Under the pieces are notes generated by a model. It had not been told where the DNA came from. It saw only the letters and a program-made list of their open reading frames with translations, and ran no database searches. Positions 33,395-42,345 of a DNA stretch of 64,000 nucleotides are shown piece by piece. How positions within the stretch are numbered: position 1 is the first letter of the stretch; each line of letters starts with the position of its first letter. Source of the stretch: Sphingosinithalassobacter sp. CS137 (lineage in GTDB: Bacteria > Pseudomonadota > Alphaproteobacteria > Sphingomonadales > Sphingomonadaceae); assembly GCF_014334115.1 (NCBI RefSeq), contig NZ_CP060494.1, positions 2,014,501 through 2,078,500 of the forward strand, written 5' to 3'. A program made the position numbers and the translations under genes.

Positions 33395-34639
33395 ATGGGC
33401 ACGATCTATCCGTCCGCCGCAGTGCTGCGACAGAAATATGCGCTGGTTTCGGCGCTGCGCGCTCAGGGTTTCGAAATCGGCTCGTGCGAGAGCGGCAAGC
33501 CTGCGTCCGGCGACTTGTTCCTGGTCGCACAGGGCGAGACACCGCCGGTGGCCGCACGTACGCTGGTGATCGGGAACGACGGCTGCGCCGCAGTCCCCTT
33601 CCGCGACGGCAGTGCCGCCCGCGTCTGCTATTCGCCCGAAGAGGCGGCGACCGGCATCGGCTTCGCCAGCGCCTTCCTGCGCGGCCCCTCGGCGCCCGTG
33701 GCAGCCGATCCGGAGAGCCTTGCGCTGCTGGCGCTCGCCGAGCGCGTCGCGAGCGCCGACATCACGGTATTGATCAACGGCCCGACCGGAACCGGCAAGG
33801 AAGTGCTCGCACGCGCCATTCACGAGGGCTCGTCGCGGCGCGACGGACCGTTCGTGGCGATCAACTGTGCAGCGCTGCCGGAATCGATGCTCGAAGCCAT
33901 GTTGTTCGGTCATCAGAAAGGCGCCTTCACCGGCGCCTCGTCGGGCGGCCAGGGCTTCTTCCGCGCGGCGCACGGTGGCACGCTGCTGCTCGACGAGATC
34001 GCGGAAATGCCGCTCCAGCTCCAGGCGAAGCTGCTGCGCGCGCTTCAGGAGCGCGAAGTGGTGCCGATCGGCGGTACGCTTCCCGAGAAGATCGACGTGC
34101 GGGTGATCGCATGCGCCAACCGCGATCTGCAGGGCGAAGTCGAAGCCGGCCGCTTCCGCGCCGACCTTTATTATCGGCTCAGCGTCTTTCCCTTGACCAC
34201 CAGGGCACTTGCCGAACGCCCCGGCGACATTCCGGCGCTCGCGGCGGCGATGATCGTCCGTCACGGGGGCGGACGGGCTGCATTGCCCTGGCTTGCGCCC
34301 GGTGCGCTCGCCGAACTGACTGCGCACGACTGGCCGGGCAATGTTCGCGAGCTGGAGAATGTGATCCAGCGCGCGCTGCTGCTGGCACCCGCCGATGCGA
34401 TCGGCGCCGAGCACATCCTCTTCGACCGGCGGCCCGAGAACCGAGTGGAAGCCGGCGCGAAGCTGAGCAACATCGTCCAGATGTCCGAATTTCACGCGAT
34501 CCGTGAGACGCTGGCGGCCTGCAACGGCAGCCGGATCGAAACCGCGCGGCGGCTCGGCATTTCCGAGCGTACCTTGCGCTATCGGCTAGCCAAGGCGCGC
34601 GAGCAGGGTGACGATATCGCCCGGGCGATGTCGGCATGA
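33395..34639 (+). CDS. flbD: FlbD-like sigma54-dependent flagellar activator
   Basis: A 414-aa bacterial enhancer-binding protein. The AAA+ domain (about 115-330) has Walker A GPTGTGKE, the sigma54-contacting GAFTGA loop, Walker B GGTLLLDEI, and LYYRLSVFPL. A Fis-type helix-turn-helix is at the C-terminus (NGSRIETARRLGISERTLRYRL). The 110-residue N-terminus does not show a receiver domain or an acceptor Asp. GGGGGGA precedes the ATG. It is translationally coupled to fliE. By context it activates the five sigma54 promoters of this locus. Confidence 0.88.
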   Translation: MGTIYPSAAVLRQKYALVSALRAQGFEIGSCESGKPASGDLFLVAQGETPPVAARTLVIGNDGCAAVPFRDGSAARVCYSPEEAATGIGFASAFLRGPSAPVAADPESLALLALAERVASADITVLINGPTGTGKEVLARAIHEGSSRRDGPFVAINCAALPESMLEAMLFGHQKGAFTGASSGGQGFFRAAHGGTLLLDEIAEMPLQLQAKLLRALQEREVVPIGGTLPEKIDVRVIACANRDLQGEVEAGRFRADLYYRLSVFPLTTRALAERPGDIPALAAAMIVRHGGGRAALPWLAPGALAELTAHDWPGNVRELENVIQRALLLAPADAIGAEHILFDRRPENRVEAGAKLSNIVQMSEFHAIRETLAACNGSRIETARRLGISERTLRYRLAKAREQGDDIARAMSA

Positions 34640-34995
34640 GCGGCGTCGGCGGACCCGGCGCCGCGATGGGCGTCGATCGGGTGATGGAGCTGCGCGCCCA
34701 GATCCTCGAGCGCAATGCCGCGCTCAACCGGGCGCAGCAGACTGCCGGCACGCCCGCACCCGTGGAGCCGCAGCGCACCAGCTTCACCGACACCTTCACC
34801 AGCGCGGTCCGCGAGGTGAACCAGAGCCAGCAGGAAGCGGGAGCGCTCTCCGCGGCCTATGAGCGCGGCGAGACGGTGGATATCGCCAAGGTGATGCTCG
34901 CGCGCCAGCAGGCCTCGGTTGGCTTCGAAGCGACGCTGCAGGTCCGCAACAAGCTTCTCTCCGCCTATCGCGACATCATGAGCATGCCGGTCTGA
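34636..34995 (+). CDS. fliE: Flagellar hook-basal body protein FliE
   Basis: A 119-aa MS ring-rod junction protein. The conserved C-terminal part is SFTDTFTSAVREVNQSQQEAGALSAAYERGETVDIAKVMLARQQASVGFEATLQVRNKLLSAYRDIMSM in segments. First structural gene after the activator, starting within its stop codon. Confidence 0.93.
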   Translation: MSGVGGPGAAMGVDRVMELRAQILERNAALNRAQQTAGTPAPVEPQRTSFTDTFTSAVREVNQSQQEAGALSAAYERGETVDIAKVMLARQQASVGFEATLQVRNKLLSAYRDIMSMPV

Positions 34996-34999
34996 TCCG

Positions 35000-36652
35000 A
35001 TGAGCCCCAATCTCGCACCCGCATCCGAAGCACCCGCAGCGGCCCGGCCGCTTCCGGGCTTCGCCAATCCGCTGCGTCAGCTCGGCGGCATCATCGGCCA
35101 GCCTGCGGTCAAGCGCAGCCTGCCGATGATCCTGCTGGTCGGCCTCGTGCTGGCGGCCGCGCTCGCCTGGGCGATGGTTTCCACGCCGCCGCAGCGCATC
35201 CTGTTCACCGACCTGCCCGACGCCGACAAGGCGGCGGTCGCCGAGGCGCTTCAGCAGGCAGGAATCGACACCGGATTCGACGGTGGTGGCGCCATCACCG
35301 TGGCCGAGGACGCGTATCACAAGGCGCGCATGCTGCTTGCCAGCCAGGATCTGCCGCGCGCCGCGCCGGGTGGCTATGCCATCCTCGATCAGCTGCCGAT
35401 GGGCGTCAGCCGCGCGGTGGAGGGCGAACGGCTGCGGCAGGCGCGCGAAACCGAACTCGCCCGTTCGATTGCCGAGCTCGATTCGGTCGCCGACGCGCGC
35501 GTGCATCTGGCGATGCCCGAAAGCTCGGTGTTCGTGCGGGATCGCGCCGAACCCTCGGCGTCGGTGATCGTCCGCCTCCAGCCGGGCCGCACGCTCAGCG
35601 AAGCACAGGTGCGCTCGGTGGTGAATCTCGTCGCGTCCTCGGTGCCGGGGATGCAGGCCGAAGCCGTCACGATCGTCGATCAGCTCGGTGCGCTGCTCAG
35701 TCGCCCGGACGGCGATATCGGCACGTCGGCAGGCGACACTCGGATCGATTTTGAACGCCGGGTCGAGGACGAGTATCGGACCAAGCTGTTCCAGCTGCTG
35801 ACTCCGCTGGTCGGCGCCGGGAACTTCACCGCCGAGGTTCAGGCCGACGTCAACCTCGACGAAAGCCAGGCGACCCGGGAAAGCTACGACCGCGAAGGCG
35901 TCGTCCGTGCCGAGCAGGGCAATTGGACCGGAGCGCCGCGCGAACAGGCGCCGGGCGGCATCCCCGGCGCACTGTCGAACACGGCACCGATCCTCGGGTC
36001 GGTCGAGTCACCCGATGCCGCGACCGCCGCCGCTCCCGCTGCCGCCGATGTCGCCCCGTCGACAGCGCCGATGCGGCAGAGCGACAGCTTCGCCCGCACC
36101 TATGACCTGGGCAAGGAAGTATCCGTGACGCGCACCGTGCCGGGAGCGGTGCAGCGCATCTCGGTCGCGGTGCTGCTGCGCAATCCGGAAGGCCAGCCGC
36201 GCACCGAAGCCGAGATCCGCCAGATCACCGAGCTCGTCCGCGCGGCCGTAGGCTATAACGAAGCCCGGCAGGATCAGGTGACGGTCGTCAGCCGCGCCTT
36301 CACCGACAATGCGGACGTGCGCGAGGGCCCCGCCTGGTACGAGGCCGGATGGGTCGCGATGGTCGCGCGGCATGTCACTGCAGTGGTCATCGCGCTGCTG
36401 GTGCTGCTGCTCGGCGTGAGGCCGCTCGCCAAGGCATTGCTGAAGAAGCGGGAGGAGGGCGCGATGCACCGCCCGGCGCTTGCTGCCGCACAACCGTCCG
36501 CCGCCGAACCGCAGCCGGGGGTCAGCGTCGACATGCTCGATCGCGGCCGCAGCTATGACGATCGCGTCGGGCTGGTGCGCGGCTTCACGCGCGACAATCC
36601 CGCGCGCGCGGCGCTTGCCGTGCGCGACATGATCCGGACGAATGCGCCATGA
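35000..36652 (+). CDS. fliF: Flagellar MS-ring protein FliF
   Basis: A 550-aa inner membrane ring protein. TM1 is at about 35-58, the YscJ/FliF ring-building region at about 60-230 (ILFTDLPDADKAAVAEALQQAGI, VEGERLRQARETELARSIAELDSV, ADARVHLAMP), a second periplasmic domain follows, and TM2 is at about 445-468. The C-terminal FliG-binding tail ends RGFTRDNPARAALAVRDMI. It is the assembly platform for the basal body. Overlaps fliG by 4 bp. Confidence 0.96.
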   Translation: MSPNLAPASEAPAAARPLPGFANPLRQLGGIIGQPAVKRSLPMILLVGLVLAAALAWAMVSTPPQRILFTDLPDADKAAVAEALQQAGIDTGFDGGGAITVAEDAYHKARMLLASQDLPRAAPGGYAILDQLPMGVSRAVEGERLRQARETELARSIAELDSVADARVHLAMPESSVFVRDRAEPSASVIVRLQPGRTLSEAQVRSVVNLVASSVPGMQAEAVTIVDQLGALLSRPDGDIGTSAGDTRIDFERRVEDEYRTKLFQLLTPLVGAGNFTAEVQADVNLDESQATRESYDREGVVRAEQGNWTGAPREQAPGGIPGALSNTAPILGSVESPDAATAAAPAAADVAPSTAPMRQSDSFARTYDLGKEVSVTRTVPGAVQRISVAVLLRNPEGQPRTEAEIRQITELVRAAVGYNEARQDQVTVVSRAFTDNADVREGPAWYEAGWVAMVARHVTAVVIALLVLLLGVRPLAKALLKKREEGAMHRPALAAAQPSAAEPQPGVSVDMLDRGRSYDDRVGLVRGFTRDNPARAALAVRDMIRTNAP

Positions 36653-37659
36653 TGCACGGCGTTCGCCATTTCACCGGAGTGGAGCGCGCCGCCGTGCTGA
36701 TGATGCTCGTCGGCGAAGAGGAAGCCGCGGCGATCCTCCAGAAGCTCGACCCCGAAGAGGTTCGGCAACTGGGCAAGGCGATGTTCGCCGTTGCCGATGT
36801 GAGCGAGGCCGAGGTCGAGCAGGTGCTCGACGATTTCGTGTTCAAGGCGCGCGACCGCAGTACCGTTCAGTTCGATCCGGCGCCGAAGATCGAAGGGATG
36901 ATGACGAAGGCGCTCGGCGCCGAGCGGGCGGAAAGCGTTCTCGCCCGGATCATGCCGGCCCAAGTGGCCTGCGGGCTCGAACAGCTGGACTGGTTCGATC
37001 CCGAAGAGATCGCTTCGATGATCGGGGCCGAGCATCCGCAGATCGCGGCGGTGCTGCTGGCCAACCTCGATCCCGATGTTGCCGCCAAGGTGTTCGAGAA
37101 GCTGCCCGAGGCGCAGCAGCCGGAGATACTGCATCGGGTCGCCAAGCTCGGCCCGGTACCGCCGGAAGCGATCGAAACGTTGCGGACGATGCTCGAGAAC
37201 CGGGCAGCTGCGCCGCGCAAGCAAGCCGGGCTCCAGCTCGGCGGCACGCGCGAGGCGGCGAAGATCCTGCAGGGCGCGCGCAAGGCGACCGAGGCCAAGG
37301 TGATGCCCAAGCTGTTCAAGCTCGACAAGGCGGTCGCCAGAGAGATCGAGGAGGCGATGTTCGTCTTCGATAATCTGCTCGAGCTCGACGACAAGAATCT
37401 CAGCACGCTCATCCGCAGCATCGACGGCGAGATCCTCGTCAAGGCGCTGAAGGGCGTCGAAGAGGAAGTCCGCAACCGCTTCCTCGGCTGCATGTCGAGC
37501 CGCGCCGCCGATGGCATCCGCGACGAGATGGAAGCGCGCGGCCCGATGAAGCTCGCCGAAGTGCTCGACGCGCAAAAGGTGGTGATCGGTGTCGCGCGCG
37601 GGCTGGTGAAGGAAGGGGCCATCCACATGCCGGGGGGAGGCGACGAGGAATATGTCTAG
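36649..37659 (+). CDS. fliG: Flagellar motor switch protein FliG
   Basis: A 336-aa rotor protein. It has the N-terminal FliF-binding domain, the middle EHPQ-type motif (GAEHPQIAAVLLANLDP), and the C-terminal torque domain with charged residues in LIRSIDGEILVKALKGVEEEVRNRF and DEMEARGPMKLAEVLDAQ. It couples stator proton flow to rotation. Length is typical. A second ATG directly after the first is equally possible as start. Confidence 0.96.
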   Translation: MMHGVRHFTGVERAAVLMMLVGEEEAAAILQKLDPEEVRQLGKAMFAVADVSEAEVEQVLDDFVFKARDRSTVQFDPAPKIEGMMTKALGAERAESVLARIMPAQVACGLEQLDWFDPEEIASMIGAEHPQIAAVLLANLDPDVAAKVFEKLPEAQQPEILHRVAKLGPVPPEAIETLRTMLENRAAAPRKQAGLQLGGTREAAKILQGARKATEAKVMPKLFKLDKAVAREIEEAMFVFDNLLELDDKNLSTLIRSIDGEILVKALKGVEEEVRNRFLGCMSSRAADGIRDEMEARGPMKLAEVLDAQKVVIGVARGLVKEGAIHMPGGGDEEYV

Positions 37660-38389
37660 CTTCGCACCGGGGCTCGCCATGCGCCACGCCGCTGCCGGCG
37701 ATTTGCTCAAGAAGGCGTTCGAAGGCGCCGCGGGATTCACCGCCGTCGATCCGGCGGCGAGCGCTGCGCGTCACTTCGCGCCGCAAGCCGAGGGGCCACG
37801 GCATTTCAAGCCCGCCGACCCGAGCCGCAATCCGACCGAGGGCTGGGACCCGTTCGATGCCGAGTTGCCTCCGGTGCAGCCGCAGCCGAGCCGCGGCTTC
37901 AGCGATCCCGTCGCTGCGGCGCATGCCGCGGGCGTCGCGGAGGGCCGTGCCGCCGCACTGGCGGAAATCGAAGCCGCCCGGGCGCGCGAAGGCGCACTGC
38001 TCGACCAGGTCTCGACGGCGCTGGCACGCGGCGCCCATTTCGACCGCGAGCGGATGGCCGGGCAGCTGCGGCAGACCGTGCTGCATCTCGTCCACCGCCT
38101 GATCGGCGAAACGGGCATCGCGTCCGACCTTCTCGACCGGCGAGTCGCCGCCGCGGTAGATCTGCTCGCGGACGGTGCCGAGTCGGCGCTGTTGCGGCTC
38201 CACCCGGAGGACGTGCCGCTGCTCGAAGGAAAGCTCCCCGCGCGCATCTTCGCGGTCGGGGATGCGCATGTCGCGCGCGGTGGCTTCGTGATCGAGAGCG
38301 CTTCGACGATCATCGAGGACGGCCCCGATCTCTGGCTCGAGCAGCTCGCCGAAGCGATCGACAAGGTGCCGATTCCGCCGCCATGCTGA
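37652..38389 (+). CDS. fliH: Flagellar export regulator FliH
   Basis: A 245-aa, Ala/Glu-rich protein between fliG and fliI. The FliH/YscL-type C-terminal domain is recognisable: LRQTVLHLVHRLIGETGIASDLLDRRVAAAVDLLADGAES, and ARGGFVIESASTIIEDGPDLWLEQLAEAI. It regulates the FliI ATPase. N-terminal ~100 residues are proline-rich and poorly conserved. Overlaps both neighbours. Confidence 0.85.
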   Translation: MSSFAPGLAMRHAAAGDLLKKAFEGAAGFTAVDPAASAARHFAPQAEGPRHFKPADPSRNPTEGWDPFDAELPPVQPQPSRGFSDPVAAAHAAGVAEGRAAALAEIEAARAREGALLDQVSTALARGAHFDRERMAGQLRQTVLHLVHRLIGETGIASDLLDRRVAAAVDLLADGAESALLRLHPEDVPLLEGKLPARIFAVGDAHVARGGFVIESASTIIEDGPDLWLEQLAEAIDKVPIPPPC

Positions 38390-39714
38390 ACGCCTTTTCC
38401 AACGCGTATCTCGAAGGCCTGAGCGTCCGCGACTTCATCGCGAAGCCAAAGGTCTCCGGACGGCTTTCCTCCTACGACGGGCTGTTGATGGAAGCGGTCG
38501 GGCTGTCGCTGCCGGTCGGCACCGTCTGCGCGGTGGGCACGGCCGGTGCCGAGCGCGTGGAAGCCGAAGTCATCGGCTTTCGCGGCGGCAAGACGCTGCT
38601 GATGAACCTGGGCGGTCCGGCGCCGCTGCTTCCCAACGCGCCGGTCCGGCCAATCGGACCGCCGGGCGAAGCGGAGGTGGGCGCGGCACTGCTCGGGCGC
38701 GTCGTCGACGGCGCGGGCAAGCCGATCGACGGCCAGGGCCCGATCCGCGGCGCCGGCCGCTGGCCGCTCGCGGGCAAGCTCCAGTCGCCGCTCGACCGCG
38801 GCCGCGTGCTCGAGCCGCTCGACGTGGGCGTGCGCGCGATCAACGGCCTGCTCACGGTGGGGCAGGGCCAGCGGGTGGGCATCATGGCGGGTTCGGGCGT
38901 CGGCAAATCGGTGCTGCTCGGCATGATCGTCCGTGCCGCGCAAGCCGATGTGGTGGTCGTCGGGCTGATCGGCGAGCGCAGCCGCGAAGTAGCCGACTTC
39001 CTCGAGACCAAGATCCATGGCGAGGCGCGTGCCCGCTCGGTGGTGGTCGCCGTTCCCGCCAATCATTCGCCTGTGCTGCGAATCCGCGGTGCACTGCGGG
39101 CAACCGCCATCGCCGAAGCGTTTCGCGCCGAGGGCAAGAAGGTGCTGCTGATCCTGGATTCGCTCACGCGCGTCGCGCATGCGGGCCGGGAGATCGGCCT
39201 CGCGCTGGGCGAGCCCGCATCGGCGCGCGGCTATCCGCCCTCGGCGATCGCAATGCTGCCGAGCCTGATCGAACGGGCCGGCACCTGCGTTTCCTCGGGT
39301 GGCTCGATCACGGCGATCTACACGGTGCTCGCCGACGGCGACGACGGCAATGATCCGGTGGTCGACAGCGCGCGATCGATCCTGGACGGGCATATCGTGC
39401 TGAACCGCCAGCTCGCCGAGCGCGGCGTCTATCCGGCGATCGACCTGGGACCTTCGGTGAGCCGAGTGATGACCGACATCGTCGGCAAGGAGCATCTCCA
39501 TGCCGCGCGCGTGCTGCGGCGCCATCTCGCCACCTATGAGGAAAACCGAGACCTCGTGCTGATGGGCGCCTATCGCAGCGGCGCCGATCCCGCGATCGAT
39601 GCCGCCATCGCCTGCCATCCGGCGGTGCTGGAATATATCCGCCAGGACGCCGACGACGTCGTGCCGCTCGAAGCGGCGGTCGCCGAACTGACCGGCGTCT
39701 TCGGCGATGGCTGA
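38383..39714 (+). CDS. fliI: Flagellum-specific ATPase FliI
   Basis: A 443-aa ATPase of the F1-beta-like family energising flagellar protein export. Walker A is GIMAGSGVGKSVLLGMI at about 165; the Walker B region is KKVLLILDSLTRVAHAGREIGLALGEPASARGYPPS. Standard length. Overlaps fliH by 7 bp and fliJ by 8 bp. Confidence 0.97.
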   Translation: MLNAFSNAYLEGLSVRDFIAKPKVSGRLSSYDGLLMEAVGLSLPVGTVCAVGTAGAERVEAEVIGFRGGKTLLMNLGGPAPLLPNAPVRPIGPPGEAEVGAALLGRVVDGAGKPIDGQGPIRGAGRWPLAGKLQSPLDRGRVLEPLDVGVRAINGLLTVGQGQRVGIMAGSGVGKSVLLGMIVRAAQADVVVVGLIGERSREVADFLETKIHGEARARSVVVAVPANHSPVLRIRGALRATAIAEAFRAEGKKVLLILDSLTRVAHAGREIGLALGEPASARGYPPSAIAMLPSLIERAGTCVSSGGSITAIYTVLADGDDGNDPVVDSARSILDGHIVLNRQLAERGVYPAIDLGPSVSRVMTDIVGKEHLHAARVLRRHLATYEENRDLVLMGAYRSGADPAIDAAIACHPAVLEYIRQDADDVVPLEAAVAELTGVFGDG

Positions 39715-40132
39715 GCGCAGCGCGAAGAAGCTTGCGCGAATCCACCGGGTGCGCTCGCTCCAGCTCGGTCAGGTCCAGGCGCAGGAGGCGCACGCGCAGG
39801 CGCGGCTGGCGCAGGAGGCGGCGCTGCGGCGGCGGATCGATGCGCTTGCCGCCAATGTCCAGCCGAGCTCGGCGCCGGCGCTTGCCACCAGCCTTGCCGC
39901 GTCCGCCCATTTCCGCGAACGGCTTCGCCACACCGCCGAGGCGGCCGATCGACGCGTGGAAGTGGCCCAGCAGGGGCTCGAAGACGCTCGCGCGGCAACC
40001 CGCGAGGCCAAGCGCGATCAGACAGCGGTCGAAAAGCTGATCGCGCGTCACGAAGCCGATGCCGCGCTGGCGGCGCTGCGCGCGCTCGAAGCGCTTCCGC
40101 CCGTCCGAGGGAATCGGCACGATCCTTGCTGA
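39707..40132 (+). CDS. fliJ: Flagellar export protein FliJ
   Basis: A 141-aa coiled-coil protein rich in Ala, Arg and Gln (LARIHRVRSLQLGQVQAQEAHAQARLAQEAALRRRID region), directly after fliI. FliJ is the central stalk-like component of the export ATPase. Call is by coiled-coil profile, size and position. Its last codons contain a sigma54 promoter for fliK. Confidence 0.82.
   Translation: MAERSAKKLARIHRVRSLQLGQVQAQEAHAQARLAQEAALRRRIDALAANVQPSSAPALATSLAASAHFRERLRHTAEAADRRVEVAQQGLEDARAATREAKRDQTAVEKLIARHEADAALAALRALEALPPVRGNRHDPC
40114..40131 (+). promoter_or_regulatory. Sigma54 promoter of fliK, inside the end of fliJ
   Basis: TCGGCACGATCCTTGCTG has -24 CGGCACG, -12 TTGCT and GG-N10-GC spacing. 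The predicted start near 40141 leaves a 24-nt leader with GGGGGAG before the fliK ATG. Two enhancer-like palindromes lie downstream at 40339-40374. Confidence 0.75.
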
Positions 40133-40164
40133 CCCGTTCGAGTGACACGTCACTCGGGGGAGTC

Positions 40165-41715
40165 ATGATCCAGTTCACGTTGCAGCCTGTGACCGCCGGT
40201 GCTTCGGCACTCGTCGTTGCCGCAAGCGAGCCCGGTGCGGCGAGCCGCTTCGCGCTCGCGCTGGGCAGCCTACAGGCGGGCGCGGTCGCGGCCGAAGCCG
40301 AACTCATCCCTGCCGAGGGCGCGGCTTCGACGATCGACCGGCAAGTTCCTGCCGCTGACGGCAAGCCATTGCCGGAGGCGGAAACCGATGCTGCTGCCGG
40401 ACCGGAGGTGGAAGTCATTCTTCCGTGGCTGGTCGCCCCCGCGCCTGTGCCGGTGCCGCCCGCCGAACCGCTCGCGCCCCCTGAAGCGGCTCCGGACCCG
40501 AGCGGCACATCAGTCGCGCCGACTTCTCTCTCAAACGCAGCAGCCGCCTCAAACGCAGCAGCCGCCGCGCCGGTCGCGGCGGTCGCCCCGGCGGCCACTG
40601 CCGCGACGTTGCCGATGGCGTTCCAGGACAGAGGCGGACCTGCCGCGGTCGCCCCCCACGGCGTCGCTCCTGAAGGGCCGCGGCAAATTGCAGCTTCGGT
40701 GTCGGCCCCAGCATCACCGCAGACGCCGATCGTGCCGCGGTCCGACCACCGGAGGCTGCTCTCTTCTTCCGCGTCGATCGCTCCGGTCGCAGCCCGGCCA
40801 GCGGGCGCGGCAGCCGTCGAGATCAGGCCGCTCCTGCCGCAGGCGGAGGCTGCGCCGGCGGCCACCGGCGTCGTTGCCGAGCCGGACGCCCCATCCTCCG
40901 CACCGCTGCGGAGCGCTCCGCACCTGGCTGTGGTGGGATCGGAGCCCACCGCCGCGGCTCCGCAAGCGCCCCGGGCGCCGGTTGAAGCTGCGCGTCCGTG
41001 GAAGGACGCGCCAAGCGACGGAACGCGCGCGGCGAAAGTCGATGTACCGAGTCCGCCGAGAATCGAAATATTCGCCGCCGATCCGGCGCGGCCCCTGCCG
41101 CTCACCGCCCAGCCACCGCTCGCATCGGCACCGCAGGTCGTGACGCCGGCCGCCGCCACTTTCCTCGCCGAGATCCTGCCACAGCGCCGGACGGGGCGAG
41201 TGGAACCGGCGACTGCGCCTGCGATCGCCGCACCGCAGGTCGCCGCACTGCAGATCGCCGCGGACACTGTCCGCACGCCGGTCGCGCAGCCGCTGGCGGA
41301 AGCACAGCAGCCGCCGCTCGATCTCTCGCGCAATGACTGGATGGAGTCGATGATCGAGCGGATCGAGACGCTGCGCGACGCAGCGGGCACGACGCGCGAG
41401 ACGCGTATCCGCCTGACGCCGAACGCGCTCGGAACGCTCGACGTTTCGGTGCAGCAGGACGGCGATGCCCTCCAGATCCGCTTCACTGCGGATTCCGCCG
41501 CGACTCGTACTCTGCTCGCCGAAGCCGCGCCGCGCTTGAACGACCTCGCCGAATCGCGGGGGCTGCGCCTAGGCGAGACTGCGGTCGATGCCGGCGGCGC
41601 AGGTGCCGGACGCGAGCAGCGCCGGACGCACGAGCCGGAGCAGTTCCTTCGCGTGGCGCGCTCCGGCGCGGCCGAGCCAGAGCCCGATACCGCCACCGAC
41701 CACCGCATCGCCTGA
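40165..41715 (+). CDS. fliK: Flagellar hook-length control protein FliK
   Basis: A 516-aa protein. The long N-terminal part (about 1-390) is Ala/Pro-rich and probably disordered, as in other FliK rulers. The conserved C-terminal switch domain includes DWMESMIERIETLRDAAGTTRETRIRLTPNALGTLDVSVQQDGDALQIRFTADS in segments. It measures hook length and switches export specificity at FlhB. Start at 40165 (GGGGGAG upstream) is preferred to a TTG 13 codons earlier. An exact 18-bp tandem repeat lies at 40531-40566. Confidence 0.88.
   Translation: MIQFTLQPVTAGASALVVAASEPGAASRFALALGSLQAGAVAAEAELIPAEGAASTIDRQVPAADGKPLPEAETDAAAGPEVEVILPWLVAPAPVPVPPAEPLAPPEAAPDPSGTSVAPTSLSNAAAASNAAAAAPVAAVAPAATAATLPMAFQDRGGPAAVAPHGVAPEGPRQIAASVSAPASPQTPIVPRSDHRRLLSSSASIAPVAARPAGAAAVEIRPLLPQAEAAPAATGVVAEPDAPSSAPLRSAPHLAVVGSEPTAAAPQAPRAPVEAARPWKDAPSDGTRAAKVDVPSPPRIEIFAADPARPLPLTAQPPLASAPQVVTPAAATFLAEILPQRRTGRVEPATAPAIAAPQVAALQIAADTVRTPVAQPLAEAQQPPLDLSRNDWMESMIERIETLRDAAGTTRETRIRLTPNALGTLDVSVQQDGDALQIRFTADSAATRTLLAEAAPRLNDLAESRGLRLGETAVDAGGAGAGREQRRTHEPEQFLRVARSGAAEPEPDTATDHRIA
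40339..40374. promoter_or_regulatory. Pair of enhancer-like palindromes within fliK
   Basis: CGGCA-AGTTCC-TGCCG (40339-40354) and CGGCA-AGCCAT-TGCCG (40359-40374) have exactly the arms and spacing of the two sites at 24512-24549, with centres 20 bp apart. They lie about 205-225 bp downstream of the predicted fliK transcript start. Downstream enhancers are known for FlbD-type activators; function here is inferred. Confidence 0.55.
40531..40566 (+). repeat. Exact 18-bp tandem repeat in fliK
   Basis: The unit tcaaacgcagcagccgcc occurs twice in direct succession and encodes Ser-Asn-Ala-Ala-Ala-Ala twice in the disordered region. Copy-number change would alter ruler length by six residues without a frameshift. 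Confidence 0.85.
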
Positions 41716-41730
41716 CATTGAAGGGAACCG

Positions 41731-42339
41731 ATGATGACCGAGACGACGATCGAAGAAGCCGCGCCGCCGAAGAAGAAGCGCAGTCTGCTGAAGCTGATGC
41801 TGCTCGCCCTGCTGCCGCTCGTGCTGATCGGCGGCGGTGTGGGCGGCGGCCTCTATGCCGCGCAGGCCGGCTGGCTTCCCGGCGCGGGCGGCGCGGCTCC
41901 GGCAGCACGGGACGACAGGCCCCAACTCGTCCCGAAGAGCGAACAGGCACATGCCGAAGCCGGCGCCAGCGGCGAGGAAAATACCGGCACGCCGACGCCC
42001 GCAGGCGAAGGCGGCGAGGCCTATGCTTCCAACTATTACGCGCTGGAGAAGGAGTTCACTTCGAACCTTCAGAACAGCGTTCATTTCGTCCAGGCCGGCC
42101 TCGCGATTTCGACTCACTATGACGATCGCGTGATCCAGAATCTGCGTACGCACGAGATCGCCGTCCGCTCGGCAGTGCTCATGGCGCTGAGCGAAACTAC
42201 CGAAGAGGAAGTTTTCACCACCGAAGGCAAGCGCCAGCTCGAGGCACGCCTGGTGAACGCGATCAACGGCGTTCTGCAGGAAAAGGAAGGCTTCGGCGGG
42301 ATTGGTAACGTCTACTTTACCAATTTCATTGTTCAGTGA
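41731..42339 (+). CDS. fliL: Flagellar basal body-associated protein FliL
   Basis: A 202-aa single-pass inner membrane protein. The cytoplasmic N-terminus (KKKRSLLKLMLLALLPL) leads into TM at about 20-45; the periplasmic FliL domain contains YYALEKEFTSNLQNSVHFVQAGLAISTHYDD and ends VYFTNFIVQ. FliL associates with the stator ring. First gene of fliLMNOPQR-flhB, 15 bp after fliK. Confidence 0.93.
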   Translation: MMTETTIEEAAPPKKKRSLLKLMLLALLPLVLIGGGVGGGLYAAQAGWLPGAGGAAPAARDDRPQLVPKSEQAHAEAGASGEENTGTPTPAGEGGEAYASNYYALEKEFTSNLQNSVHFVQAGLAISTHYDDRVIQNLRTHEIAVRSAVLMALSETTEEEVFTTEGKRQLEARLVNAINGVLQEKEGFGGIGNVYFTNFIVQ

Positions 42340-42345
42340 ACGAGC

